Positions 34,189 through 43,350 of a stretch of DNA of 64,000 nucleotides are shown here, piece by piece (positions within the stretch are counted from its first letter, which is position 1; every line of letters begins with the position of its first letter). A program made the position numbers and the translations under genes. The DNA comes from Salinibacter sp. 10B. GTDB taxonomy: Bacteria; Bacteroidota; Rhodothermia; Rhodothermales; Salinibacteraceae. The stretch lies in assembly GCF_002954405.1 (NCBI RefSeq), contig NZ_MQWC01000004.1:1386301-1450300 (forward strand), written 5' to 3'. The notes under the pieces are model-generated. The model had not been told where the DNA came from. It saw only the letters and a program-made list of their open reading frames with translations, and searched no databases.

Positions 34189-37185
34189 ATGTCCTTCCAA
34201 CACGTTCGCTCGTCGCTTTCCTTCCTGAGAGCCTCCCTCGGGCGGAGCCGACAGCATGCTCTCTTTTCGGCCTCCCTTCTCGTTCAGTGTGCGGCTCTCC
34301 TCCTCACCGCTCTCACGTTCGGATGCAGCAGCAGTGAGTCAGCCACTGCTCCGTCGGTCCCCTCGGACACGGTCGCCACAACCGACACGACGGATACGTC
34401 TCTCGACTGGTCCGAACGACAATTTCGGGACATGACGCTGGACGAGAAGATTGCCCAGCTCTTTATCATTCGACTGGACGGCTACTTCCAGAACGCAGAC
34501 GCCCCCTCCTACCGCCGGTCGGTGGCGCTGGTGGAGGAGTTTGGCGCCGGCGGCATGATGTTCGGGCCGGGCACGCCGATGACGCAGATCACCATGATCA
34601 ACGACCTGCAGCGAAAGGCGGAGCGCCCCCTCCTCGTCTCCCAGGACACTGAGTGGGGCGTGGGCATGCGACTCGACGAAGCCACCGTCTTTCCGCCCGC
34701 AATGGCGCTCGGGGCCACGCGTGACGCCTCGCTTGCCTATCGCGTGGGGCATGTGACGGCCCGGGAGGCTCGTGCGCTTGGGGTCCACCAAATTTACGCG
34801 CCGGTGGCCGACATCAACAACAACCCTCGGAATCCGATCATCAACATCCGCTCCTTTGGGGAAAACCCGACCCTCGTTGGCACGATGGCCGGGGCCTTTG
34901 CGGAGGGGGCACAGGCGGGCGGGACGCTTGCCACGGTAAAGCACTTTCCGGGCCACGGCGACACGGACGTCGACTCGCATATGGCCCTCCCGGTTCTCCG
35001 ATTCGACCGGGCCCGCCTCGACACTCTGGAGTTGGCACCTTTCCGTCAGGTCATGGACGCCGGTGTCGCAAGCGTGATGACCGGCCACCTCGCCTTGCCC
35101 AAGCTAACGAAGGAAGAAACCACCCCGGCGTCGCTGTCGCCCAATGTAACCACCGACCTGCTCCGCACGGAAATGGGCTTCGAGGACCTCGTGGTGACCG
35201 ACGCCCTCAACATGGATGCCGTACGGCAAAAGTACGGTGTGGGTGAAACGGCCGTCCGCGTGCTGGAGTCGGGCGCCGACCTCATCCTGATGTCTACGAA
35301 TCCATGGGTGGCCCACCACGCCATCCGCACCGCCGTAGACACCGGGCGCATCGATACGAGCGAGATCAACGACTCGGTCCGTCGCCTCCTGAACGCAAAG
35401 GAGAAGATGGGCCTACACGAACAGCGGATTGTCCCGCTCGACACCACACGCCAGCGGGTAGACAAGCGCACCCATCAGGTGCTGTCCGAGACCGTCGCCC
35501 GTCGCTCCCTCACTCTATTGTCAAACCAGAACGACTTGCTGCCGCTGACGCCCCCGGACACATACAAAACGCTGGTCGTCAAGCTCAGTGATAGCGAATA
35601 TCCGGGGGTTGGAGATACCTTCGTCCAGTCCCTCGATGGTCATCCGGCCATCGATTCGCTCGGGGTGCGTCGACTCGACCCGCGCTCCGATTCGTCGGAC
35701 GTGAACGAGTACCTCACGGATGCACAGGACTATGACGTCGTGATCGTGCCCTCTTTCCTTCGGGTGCGGGCGTGGAGCGGCTCGATTGGGTTCAACGACA
35801 TGCACCAGACGTTCCTCGACAGCCTCGTCGCGAACGGACCCCCGACCGTCCTCACCGCCTTCGGTAACCCGTATGCCCCGAGCGGTCTCGACCCGCAACC
35901 AGACGCTGTCCTGGCGGCCTACGGTTCGAACGACGTTTCACAGCGCGCCGCCGCGCAGGCCCTTACCGGCGCCGCCGGCACCCCGGGCCGTCTCCCCGTC
36001 ACGATCCCTGACCTCGCCGATGCGGGTCATGGCCTTACGCTCGAAACTGTTTCTCCTCGTGCCGGGCATCCGGAGTCGGTGGGCATGGACGGCCAGCAGC
36101 TGGCCGACGTGGACTCCCTTCTCCGGCAGGCAATGCTGGACGGCGCCTTTCCGGGGGCAGCGGTGGCCGTCGGTCGAGGGGAGGTCCTCCCCAAGCTCGA
36201 CGGACACGGCTACTACACCTATGACCAGAAAAAACGGGTTCAGACCTCCTCGCAGTACGACCTTGCGTCCCTCACGAAGGTCGTGGCCACCACCACGGCG
36301 ACGATGCTGTTGGTGGAGCGGGATAGCATCTCCCTCGACGCTCCCGTCGCACGGTATCTTCCTTCGTTTGCCCAAAACGGGAAGGACGCCGTCACGGTAC
36401 GCCAGCTACTGTCCCACTCGTCTGGCCTCAAACCGTACCTCGGCCCCGACGAGCGCGGGCCGTCGCGCACCGCGGTGCTCGATACGGTGATGGCCCAGCC
36501 CTTGGCCTACACGCCGGGGACAGAATCGCGGTACAGCGGCCTGAATATGCTTACCCTCCTCCACATCGTAGAAACCGTTACCGGCCAGCGGTTCGACCGC
36601 TTCTGCAAAGAGAACATCTTCGATCCGCTCGGCATGGAGGACACCGGGTTCTACTCCCTGGAGCGAACGGCCTCGTGGGTCGTGCCCACCACCGACACGA
36701 CGGGCACCGAGTACCGGGGCAGCGTGCACGACCCGATGGCCCGATCGATGGGCGGCGTCTCCGGAAACGCGGGCCTCTTCTCTACTGCCGAGGACCTGGC
36801 CCGCTTTGCCTACATGCTTACGCATGAGGGTCGAATCGACGGACGCCAGTTCCTGGAGGCTGAAACGATCGAGACCTTCACCTCGAAAGCCGATGTGCCC
36901 GGCAGCACTCGGGCGCTGGGCTGGGATACGAAAAGCTCGGAGGGCTACTCGTCTGCCGGCGATCGCTTCAGTGACTCCAGCTTCGGCCACACGGGCTACA
37001 CCGGCACGTCCATGTGGATGGACCCGACCCAGGATCTCTTCGTGATCCTCCTAACCAATCGCGTCTATCCCGACGATACGGATGAACAGATTCAGCAGGT
37101 GCGCCCCAAGGTCGCGAACGAAGTCTACGAGTCGATCGTGGGTCCCCCGCAGCCGCTCCTGCCGGGCTCGCCTCCCAAACAGTAG
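34189..37185 (+). CDS. NagZ-type GH3 beta-N-acetylglucosaminidase fused to a beta-lactamase-like serine hydrolase
   Basis: A 998-aa lipoprotein (lipobox ending Cys46). Residues about 75-420 are a GH3 barrel with the NagZ motif KHFPGHGDTDVDSH (251-264), carrying the Asp-His acid/base dyad, and nucleophile Asp338 (VVTDALNMDAV). A GH3 C-terminal-like domain follows to about 610. Residues about 640-990 are a class C beta-lactamase/AmpH-like domain with Ser694-x-x-Lys697 (SLTK), YSGLN and GHTG (in place of KTG). In B. subtilis, nagZ sits beside a separate beta-lactamase-like gene (ybbE), so the fusion fits peptidoglycan turnover. A strong terminator follows. Confidence 0.93.
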   Translation: MSFQHVRSSLSFLRASLGRSRQHALFSASLLVQCAALLLTALTFGCSSSESATAPSVPSDTVATTDTTDTSLDWSERQFRDMTLDEKIAQLFIIRLDGYFQNADAPSYRRSVALVEEFGAGGMMFGPGTPMTQITMINDLQRKAERPLLVSQDTEWGVGMRLDEATVFPPAMALGATRDASLAYRVGHVTAREARALGVHQIYAPVADINNNPRNPIINIRSFGENPTLVGTMAGAFAEGAQAGGTLATVKHFPGHGDTDVDSHMALPVLRFDRARLDTLELAPFRQVMDAGVASVMTGHLALPKLTKEETTPASLSPNVTTDLLRTEMGFEDLVVTDALNMDAVRQKYGVGETAVRVLESGADLILMSTNPWVAHHAIRTAVDTGRIDTSEINDSVRRLLNAKEKMGLHEQRIVPLDTTRQRVDKRTHQVLSETVARRSLTLLSNQNDLLPLTPPDTYKTLVVKLSDSEYPGVGDTFVQSLDGHPAIDSLGVRRLDPRSDSSDVNEYLTDAQDYDVVIVPSFLRVRAWSGSIGFNDMHQTFLDSLVANGPPTVLTAFGNPYAPSGLDPQPDAVLAAYGSNDVSQRAAAQALTGAAGTPGRLPVTIPDLADAGHGLTLETVSPRAGHPESVGMDGQQLADVDSLLRQAMLDGAFPGAAVAVGRGEVLPKLDGHGYYTYDQKKRVQTSSQYDLASLTKVVATTTATMLLVERDSISLDAPVARYLPSFAQNGKDAVTVRQLLSHSSGLKPYLGPDERGPSRTAVLDTVMAQPLAYTPGTESRYSGLNMLTLLHIVETVTGQRFDRFCKENIFDPLGMEDTGFYSLERTASWVVPTTDTTGTEYRGSVHDPMARSMGGVSGNAGLFSTAEDLARFAYMLTHEGRIDGRQFLEAETIETFTSKADVPGSTRALGWDTKSSEGYSSAGDRFSDSSFGHTGYTGTSMWMDPTQDLFVILLTNRVYPDDTDEQIQQVRPKVANEVYESIVGPPQPLLPGSPPKQ

Positions 37186-37212
37186 AACTGACGCGACACA
37201 TCAGATCACGTG

Positions 37213-37250
37213 AAAGGCGCTCTCCGAGAGGAGGGCGCCTTTTCGTTTTT
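37213..37250 (+). terminator. Rho-independent terminator after the GH3 fusion
   Basis: A 13-bp stem with one wobble (37213-37225 with 37230-37242), a GAGA loop and a TTTTCGTTTTT tail. It closes the amino-sugar locus. Confidence 0.88.
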
Positions 37251-37356
37251 CTATACGTCGGGACAATTAGGGGTAGGGCAGCGGTACGGCAACCTCTCCT
37301 CGCCCCAAACCGTACAGATGCCCCTCTACTTTCGCACGAGGACCTTCTCGTTCGTT

Positions 37357-38070
37357 ATGGATACCGCCCCGCCTTCCCCCAACGCTCCCGGTTCTGATGC
37401 TCTCGTCCTATTCTCCGGGGGCCAAGACTCAACCACCTGTCTCTTCTGGGCCAAAGATCACTTCGAAACGGTCCGGGCCGTGGGGTTTGACTACGGACAA
37501 AAGCACAAGGTGGAGCTCGAGCAGGCCGAGCACATTGCCGATAGGGCCGGGATTCCCTTTACGGTGCTCGACTTGGACGGGACCCTGGAAGGATCCGCGC
37601 TCACTGAGCCCGATACGGAGATCAACACTGCCCACGAGAAGGACGAACGCCTCCCCGCGAGCTTCGTGCCCGGCCGCAACGCCCTCTTCCTTTCCCTCGC
37701 GGCCAGTCACGCCTACAACCACGACATCACCGATCTTGTGGGCGGAATGTGCCAGACCGACTACTCCGGCTATCCCGACTGCCGTCGCGTCTTCATTGAC
37801 TCGATGGAAACGAGCCTCTCCCTCGCCCTGGACGTCGACGTGCGCATCCACACTCCCCTCATGTACCTGACGAAGGCCGAAACCTGGAAGTTGGCCAACG
37901 ACCTCGGGGTGCTGGACATCGTGCGTCGCGAGAGTCACACGGACTACAATGGGGACCGGAGTCAGTTCAACGAATGGGGATACGGCAAGCTCGACAATCC
38001 GGCCTCCAAGCTTCGAGCGGCGGGCTACCGAGAAGCAAAGGAAAAAGGATGGCTGGAGTCGGACGAGTAA
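37357..38070 (+). CDS. queC: QueC, 7-cyano-7-deazaguanine synthase, lacking the zinc cysteines
   Basis: A 237-aa enzyme that makes preQ0 from 7-carboxy-7-deazaguanine, ammonia and ATP, in queuosine synthesis. The ATP-pyrophosphatase loop SGGQDS (20-25), FDYGQKHKVE and FVPGRNALFLSLAA are all present. In the C-terminal zinc site, however, the family's Cys...CxxCxxC is replaced by Asp196, Lys211, Asn214 and Ser217 at exactly the expected spacing, within an otherwise conserved YNGDR...EWGYG...PA..LR context. The frame is intact. ATG 37357 was chosen because the in-frame upstream stretch runs into the terminator. No queD, queE or queF lies nearby. Confidence 0.93.
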   Translation: MDTAPPSPNAPGSDALVLFSGGQDSTTCLFWAKDHFETVRAVGFDYGQKHKVELEQAEHIADRAGIPFTVLDLDGTLEGSALTEPDTEINTAHEKDERLPASFVPGRNALFLSLAASHAYNHDITDLVGGMCQTDYSGYPDCRRVFIDSMETSLSLALDVDVRIHTPLMYLTKAETWKLANDLGVLDIVRRESHTDYNGDRSQFNEWGYGKLDNPASKLRAAGYREAKEKGWLESDE

Positions 38071-38241
38071 GCCCCCCACGTGTACCGGAGATGTCCACCG
38101 CTCCCCACAAAAATGAAGACGGGAACAATCTCTCGTACAGGGGACACGACGCGAATACGGACTAGTCATCCCTCGCTACTTGCGTGTAGTAACGAGTGAA
38201 CGGCCCCTATTCACGTTGCTAGCGGGTTCTGAGCTGTTGAT

Positions 38242-38826
38242 ATGTCCGATTCGGACGACTTTTCACGCTGGTGCCGACGCCTGAAAGCCTCGGACCGGGC
38301 AGCGTACGCCAACGTGTTCGAGGCGCTGTATCACCCTCTGTTTCGGTACGTCTGCTCGCTCACACAAAAGCGGGCCGTCGCACGCGACATTGTTCAGGAC
38401 GTATTTGTTCGGCTCTGGGACGCCCGGGAGTCGCTCGACCCGAGCCAGTCGCTGAAGGCGTATCTGTACCGCACGGCCCGCAATTTGGCGTACAATCATC
38501 GTCGCAACCAGGACACGCGCCGCGAGAAGACAGACGATGTGCGCGAACAATCGGATGCCCAGCCGGCCCCGCCTGCCCCCCCGGACCTGGCGGTCGAAGG
38601 CGAGTGGATGGAGGAACACCTGCGTGCGGGCATCGCCGCTCTGCCCGACCGGCAGCGTGAAGCCCTCGTCCTTAGCCGCTTCGAAGGACTTAGCCATGAC
38701 CGAATTGCGGAGGTAATGGACATCTCGCCCCGAACTGTGAACAACCACATCGTGCGGGCCCTCAAACGCCTCCGGCGTCACGTACAAGATTACGAACCGG
38801 ACCTTCTTGACCGCGATGAGCCGTGA
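38242..38826 (+). CDS. ECF-type RNA polymerase sigma factor (FecI-like)
   Basis: A 194-aa protein. Region 2 (LYHPLFRYVCSLTQKRAVARD, IVQDVFVRLWD) and region 4 (LPDRQREALVLSRFEGLSHD, then RIAEVMDISPRTVNNHIV) are joined by an acidic/Pro linker, with no extra domains. It overlaps the FecR-like anti-sigma gene by 11 bp and is followed by a TonB-dependent receptor with an STN domain. Together these form a cell-surface signalling set of the kind that switches on transport genes when the receptor binds its ligand. Confidence 0.94.
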   Translation: MSDSDDFSRWCRRLKASDRAAYANVFEALYHPLFRYVCSLTQKRAVARDIVQDVFVRLWDARESLDPSQSLKAYLYRTARNLAYNHRRNQDTRREKTDDVREQSDAQPAPPAPPDLAVEGEWMEEHLRAGIAALPDRQREALVLSRFEGLSHDRIAEVMDISPRTVNNHIVRALKRLRRHVQDYEPDLLDRDEP

Positions 38827-39862
38827 CCGCGATGACATCCTCCCCGATGCCCTGCACGACCGGCTCCAGACTGAAGCCCCCACCGACCGGGCAGACCTCG
38901 AAGCGCTCTGGCGCCGGCTTGGGAACGTAGACCCCGCGCCGGGCGATGCCCCGGACCTGTCGGACGCCTGGGACGACCTTCAGGATCGACGCCCTGAGAT
39001 ACGGCGGGAGAACGCGTCCGCCCCATCGTCCCTCCCCCAAAACGGACGAGCATCGGCCGCCTCTTTGCACCGCACACGGCCCCCGTCTCGCCCCCGCCGG
39101 TCTCAACGATGGGCGCGCGGAATCGGGGCGCTCGCCCTCGTTCTGATCATAGCTATAGGCGTGCTCTGGGCGTGGCATCGTCCCGTCACGGTAACGGCCC
39201 CTACTGGCCAGCAGCGCACCGCGACCTTACCGGACGGCTCTACGGTGGAACTCAATAGCGGGACAACCCTCTCCTACCAGCGGGGCTTCCAGGCGGGGCC
39301 TTTCGTGTCCTCCGACCAGCGCTCGGTACACCTCAGCGGAGAGGCCTTCTTTTCTGTAGAAGATGCCTCTCGTCCATTCGTGGTCGAGACGGCCACTGCT
39401 ACGATCACTGTGGAGGGAACCCGCTTCAACGTCCAGGCCCGCCCGACAATCGACTCGACCACCGCCGTGACCCTTACAGAAGGACGCGTTCGGGTGGCCC
39501 CTCACGATCACACTGAGGGAGCTGTGCTTCTCGACCGGAAAGGAGAAACGAGCCAGGTACACGCCACTCGTGCCACGAGGCCCCGAACGTCGGACCTGAA
39601 CGCCGTGCTCGCCTGGCGAAGCAATGGCTTTGCGGCCGCGGAGGAGTCACTTGCCCACGTGGTCCATCAACTCGAGCAGCGCTACGACTCCTCGATTCGA
39701 CTGCACAAGTCCATAGATCGGCCGCAGTCTTCTCTCTCGCTGTACTACCCAGATCCGACGCCCCTCCCGACCATCCTCCGGGATCTTTGCACGGCCCTTG
39801 ACCTTAACTTTCGTCCCACAAGCACTGGGTTCGAGATTTTTTCTGCGCGCAACGACGAATGA
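38816..39862 (+). CDS. FecR-type transmembrane anti-sigma factor
   Basis: A 348-aa regulator of the preceding sigma factor. The cytoplasmic N-terminal ~100 residues are charged and should bind the sigma factor. One membrane helix (about 103-120, GIGALALVLIIAIGVLWAW) precedes the periplasmic FecR domain (ATLPDGSTVELNSGTTLSY, FFSVEDASRPFVVETA, TRFNVQARP) and a C-terminal DUF4974 domain (SSLSLYYPDPTPLPTILRDL). ATG 38816 was preferred over TTG 38807. Translation is probably coupled to the sigma gene. Confidence 0.93.
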   Translation: MSRDRDDILPDALHDRLQTEAPTDRADLEALWRRLGNVDPAPGDAPDLSDAWDDLQDRRPEIRRENASAPSSLPQNGRASAASLHRTRPPSRPRRSQRWARGIGALALVLIIAIGVLWAWHRPVTVTAPTGQQRTATLPDGSTVELNSGTTLSYQRGFQAGPFVSSDQRSVHLSGEAFFSVEDASRPFVVETATATITVEGTRFNVQARPTIDSTTAVTLTEGRVRVAPHDHTEGAVLLDRKGETSQVHATRATRPRTSDLNAVLAWRSNGFAAAEESLAHVVHQLEQRYDSSIRLHKSIDRPQSSLSLYYPDPTPLPTILRDLCTALDLNFRPTSTGFEIFSARNDE

Positions 39863-39905
39863 GCGCTCGATCGAAGTGGAGAACGTCCTACCGTAGCTTC
39901 TCTCC

Positions 39906-42695
39906 ATGGCCCGTCCCTCCTGCCCAATGCCGACCGGATGGATTCGCGTTTTTCCGTCCCTCTCCCTATTTGCAGGATTCTTTCTCGTGTGGAGTTGCAT
40001 TGGAGGTCCTGCGGTCGCACAATCGGTGGACACGGCCCCTGCTGATACAGCTGCCCCCCTCGAAGAAGCACTCGACCGGTTGGCTACCCACGCGGAGGTG
40101 AGCCTGGTCTATGACGCCAAACTCGTGCAAGGGTACTACACCGATTGCCCCATACGGGCCATCCCCTCCCCAGAAGCAACGCTCCGATGCGTACTCAGGG
40201 ATACGGACCTCGACTTCGTGCAAACCTCCGGGGGGACCTACGTGGTGAAGACCGACGTGCGACGTCCCTCCCGCCATGGATCCGTAACGGGCCTCGTAAA
40301 ACGCGCCGCCCGGGACGCCCCGCTGGCCAATGCACATGTAGAGGTGCGGTCCGGGCCAACCGGAACGGCGACTGATCAAAACGGACGGTTCCGCCTGTCG
40401 GAACTGGTCGCAGGGACCCATACACTGGTCGTGAGCCACATCGGGTATGAAACGAAAACTGTGGAGATCCAGGTGCCGCCGGGCGGGACGACCCGCCACA
40501 CCTTTACGCTCACCTCCACCTCTATTGCCCTCGACTCGGTGCTGGTGAATGCCCCGAAGGTGTCCCCTCTCCCCCCCAGTCGTCGTCACGCCCGTCTCTC
40601 CCCCGAGCAGTTGCAACGCATAAGCACGACCGGAACGCCGAGCGTTGCCCATGCTGCCAGCCAGCTCCTCGGCGTCACGACGGATGCCCCGTACGCCGAC
40701 CTCCACATGCAGGGCAGTGCCAGCAGTGCCCACGAGGTTCGCCTCGATGGCGTCCCGGTCCGCAACCCCGCCGCCACCGGCCGTCTGCTCGGGGCCTTCA
40801 CCCCGATGGCCCTGGATGGCATTGTCGCCCACAAGGCCGGCTTCGGCCCCTTACGAGGGGATGCCCTCTCCGGCATCCTCCAGCTGGAGCACGACCTCCA
40901 GCAATCCGACACTCGCTACGCCACCGTGCAGGCCGATCCTGTAAGCCTAAGCGGACGGACGGAAGGAACGATTGCACTCGGCCGCTCCTCAACGCAGGCA
41001 ATGGCGGCGGCCCGCATCGGGACGTGGGGCGTGCATCAGTCGTATGCCCTCTCACAGATCATTGACACCTGGTCGGTTCTCGACCCCGTACTGACCGCCG
41101 CCCAGCTCTCAGCTGACTCGCTCATAACGGGTGGGATCACGAATCAGCGTGCCCAACCCCAAAGTCAATTCTACGACCTCCACGGAGCAGCCCGGACGGA
41201 GTTCGGGGCGGGACGGAGTCTCTATGCCTCAGTCTATCATGGACGGAGCGTGCTCGGAGCGCACCTCACCTCGATCCCCCACACGTCGTCTTCAAATACT
41301 TCTCCCTCAACCGGCAGCGGGAGCGTCGAAATTCCCACGTCAGACCGATACGGCTGGAAAAATACGACGGCACAGGCCTCCTACGAGTCTCCCCTCACCG
41401 CTCGTACGACAGGGCGCCTTCAAACCTCCTTGAGTCACTATCGGGCAGAGTCGCACTTCGATTTGGGAGAGCTCCCTCTTCGCTCCAACTATAGGCTCCT
41501 GTATGCCCTGTCGTCGGTGCAAGGCTCGAGCACGTCCAATGCCGTAACGGAAATGGGGCTGGAAGGCACGCTTGACATTCGCCTGTCGGAGGATGAGATG
41601 CTTACGCTGCAGGGCGACTTCTCGTCCCTCCGTAGCCGCTTCCACTTAACAAACGCCTTCGTCGGCCGCGTCCGCTCCACTGCCCGATCGACTCGTCTGG
41701 CCGCAGCCGGCCAAGTCGAGCTTGGGCTCGGACGCTTCACAACGGTCCGCGGTGGCGTACGGCTCACCTCCCTTCCCGATCGGACGGCACTCTTCGTTGA
41801 GCCGCGGGCCGCTCTTCGCTACCATCGAACGGACACAGCCCTCGGAAACGTGGCGGCCCGTATCGGCGGGGGCCTCTACCGAAAATACACGTCCCAGTTC
41901 GAGGTGGCCCGAGATGGAACCACCGCCGTGGTGCCCACAACCAAGGTTTGGATGCCCGTTCCCTCCACACACCAACCCCCCCAGGCGTATCATTTATCGT
42001 CCAGCCTGACCTGGGCTCCACACCCCGCCTGGTCAACCACCCTAGAAGGATATGGAAAATGGAAACCCCACCTGCTTGCCGTTAACTATGCTTCCCTTCA
42101 ATCTGAAACGGCCACAAACGCACGCTCCCCCTCTGATCTGTTATCGGCAAGCCGCGGGCATGCCTACGGCGGAGGCCTTCGCCTCTCGTACGAAGGAGCC
42201 TGGGGACGCGGCACGCTCCGCTATGCATACAGTCATTCTCGCCGGACTTTTCCGGGTCGCTTCGGCGGACGCCTGGTCCCGACGCCCTGGAACGAGCCGC
42301 ACCGCCTGATGCTGAACACCCACCTTCCGCTTAACAATGTGCTGACGGTTGCCCTGAAGTACACGGGTACTTGGGGCCGACATTGGGGATATCAACGAGC
42401 CTACTACGCGTACCTGGACGATGGAAACGACATCGGCGGAGGAGCCCCTCCCGATTGGAATCACCCTGAACGGCATCGTCTCCCCCCTCTTCACCGCGTC
42501 GACGCGAACCTCACGGCTTCGCACTCCTGGGGCGACGTCGCCGTCTCAGGCCAAATCGGGCTCGTGAATGTGTTGGATCACGAAAATGTAGCAGACTGGG
42601 GCCTCCAGCCGACCGGCGAGCCCGCGGAGCTTACCCGACGCTCCCGTCTGCTCCCCGGCCGCCGGGCCGTACTGTCTCTGGAGGTGACGTACTGA
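39906..42695 (+). CDS. TonB-dependent outer-membrane receptor/transducer with STN domain
   Basis: A 929-aa protein. A signal peptide (about 1-39, ending AVA) leads to a secretin/TonB short N-terminal domain (about 50-120), the part that contacts FecR-type anti-sigma factors. A carboxypeptidase-regulatory-like domain (about 125-205, VTGLVKRAARDAPLANAHVE) and a plug (about 230-330) follow, and the beta barrel ends VLSLEVTY. Only 43 bp separate it from the anti-sigma gene. No SusD partner follows, so the ligand may be small, such as a siderophore or vitamin; this cannot be decided from sequence. Confidence 0.9.
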   Translation: MARPSCPMPTGWIRVFPSLSLFAGFFLVWSCIGGPAVAQSVDTAPADTAAPLEEALDRLATHAEVSLVYDAKLVQGYYTDCPIRAIPSPEATLRCVLRDTDLDFVQTSGGTYVVKTDVRRPSRHGSVTGLVKRAARDAPLANAHVEVRSGPTGTATDQNGRFRLSELVAGTHTLVVSHIGYETKTVEIQVPPGGTTRHTFTLTSTSIALDSVLVNAPKVSPLPPSRRHARLSPEQLQRISTTGTPSVAHAASQLLGVTTDAPYADLHMQGSASSAHEVRLDGVPVRNPAATGRLLGAFTPMALDGIVAHKAGFGPLRGDALSGILQLEHDLQQSDTRYATVQADPVSLSGRTEGTIALGRSSTQAMAAARIGTWGVHQSYALSQIIDTWSVLDPVLTAAQLSADSLITGGITNQRAQPQSQFYDLHGAARTEFGAGRSLYASVYHGRSVLGAHLTSIPHTSSSNTSPSTGSGSVEIPTSDRYGWKNTTAQASYESPLTARTTGRLQTSLSHYRAESHFDLGELPLRSNYRLLYALSSVQGSSTSNAVTEMGLEGTLDIRLSEDEMLTLQGDFSSLRSRFHLTNAFVGRVRSTARSTRLAAAGQVELGLGRFTTVRGGVRLTSLPDRTALFVEPRAALRYHRTDTALGNVAARIGGGLYRKYTSQFEVARDGTTAVVPTTKVWMPVPSTHQPPQAYHLSSSLTWAPHPAWSTTLEGYGKWKPHLLAVNYASLQSETATNARSPSDLLSASRGHAYGGGLRLSYEGAWGRGTLRYAYSHSRRTFPGRFGGRLVPTPWNEPHRLMLNTHLPLNNVLTVALKYTGTWGRHWGYQRAYYAYLDDGNDIGGGAPPDWNHPERHRLPPLHRVDANLTASHSWGDVAVSGQIGLVNVLDHENVADWGLQPTGEPAELTRRSRLLPGRRAVLSLEVTY

Positions 42696-42717
42696 GCCGT
42701 TTGCGGTCGCTGCGCCC

Positions 42718-42879
42718 CTACCGGACAACGGTCAGCTTTTGGGTCTGCACTTCTCCGTCCGACTGGAGCCGGAGGAAGTACACCCCGCTGGACAGCTCCC
42801 CCAGGTCGACGTGCAGACGTTTTCCCAGCACGCCGATAGCGGATCGGGCACGAGGCCCCCACACCTCGCGGGCATCCAT
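42718..42879 (-). pseudogene. Orphan T9SS C-terminal sorting-domain fragment
   Basis: Read on the minus strand, this ends with SSGVYFLRLQSDGEVQTQKL, then TVVR and a TAG stop, preceded by GKRLHVDLGELS. This is the last strand pattern of a type IX secretion sorting domain, like the tail of the GHL10 protein at 18634-20517. The frame stays open only to a TGA at 42967-42969, and the stretch before residue ~10 has no similarity to a cargo protein. ATG 42879 would give 53 aa. It is most likely the 3' remnant of a decayed secreted-protein gene, convergent with the TonB receptor gene. A recently detached tail is possible. Confidence 0.6.
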
Positions 42880-43350
42880 TGTCGGATTGGCCAAATGGCC
42901 GAGACTAGACGACGTCTGGAGACGAGAGTCGGGATGACACGACCGCCTACCTACCGGACAGTTTGCTCAGAGCACCGAAAAATCTTCTCCAGCCGTCGCT
43001 CCAGACCCCGATCTAGGCCATCTAGATGGCCAGAGCCTATCTGACCTACGAATTTATAGGCTCCAAATCAAGTTTGGACATCTCGGATGTCCAGGAGCGA
43101 CGTTAGGGAACCGGGAAATCGTTGGTGCACTTTTGAGCAGTTTCGCTCATAGGTAGCAATCTCGAAAGAAAGATCAGCGGAATCGCCAGAGATTTTCCGG
43201 TGCCCACAACCGCGAAATTGAAAAGTGTCCGGTAGCCAGCACGACCGCTCAAATCGACAATGTCATTCCCGAACACCGTACGGACACTCGACGGTGTCCC
43301 TGGCCCAATGGATCTACAGACTCAGAGAGATGTCATGACTCCCTTCGGTT
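42880..43350. other. Non-coding stretch with inverted repeats
   Basis: No gene is supported in these 470 bp. Several short dyads cluster at 43016-43092 (listed separately). The upstream part may be the eroded body of the T9SS gene fragment. Confidence 0.5.
43016..43092. promoter_or_regulatory. Cluster of three dyads, two of them related
   Basis: A perfect 16-bp palindrome GGCCATCTAGATGGCC (43016-43031) and a 7-bp-arm dyad GGACATC-TCG-GATGTCC (43076-43092) share the pattern GG-CATCT-GATG-CC and are both followed by CAG and then AGC. Between them is a 7-bp inverted repeat (43034-43040 with 43056-43062). This looks like a paired operator or the remnant of a repeat element. Confidence 0.4.
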
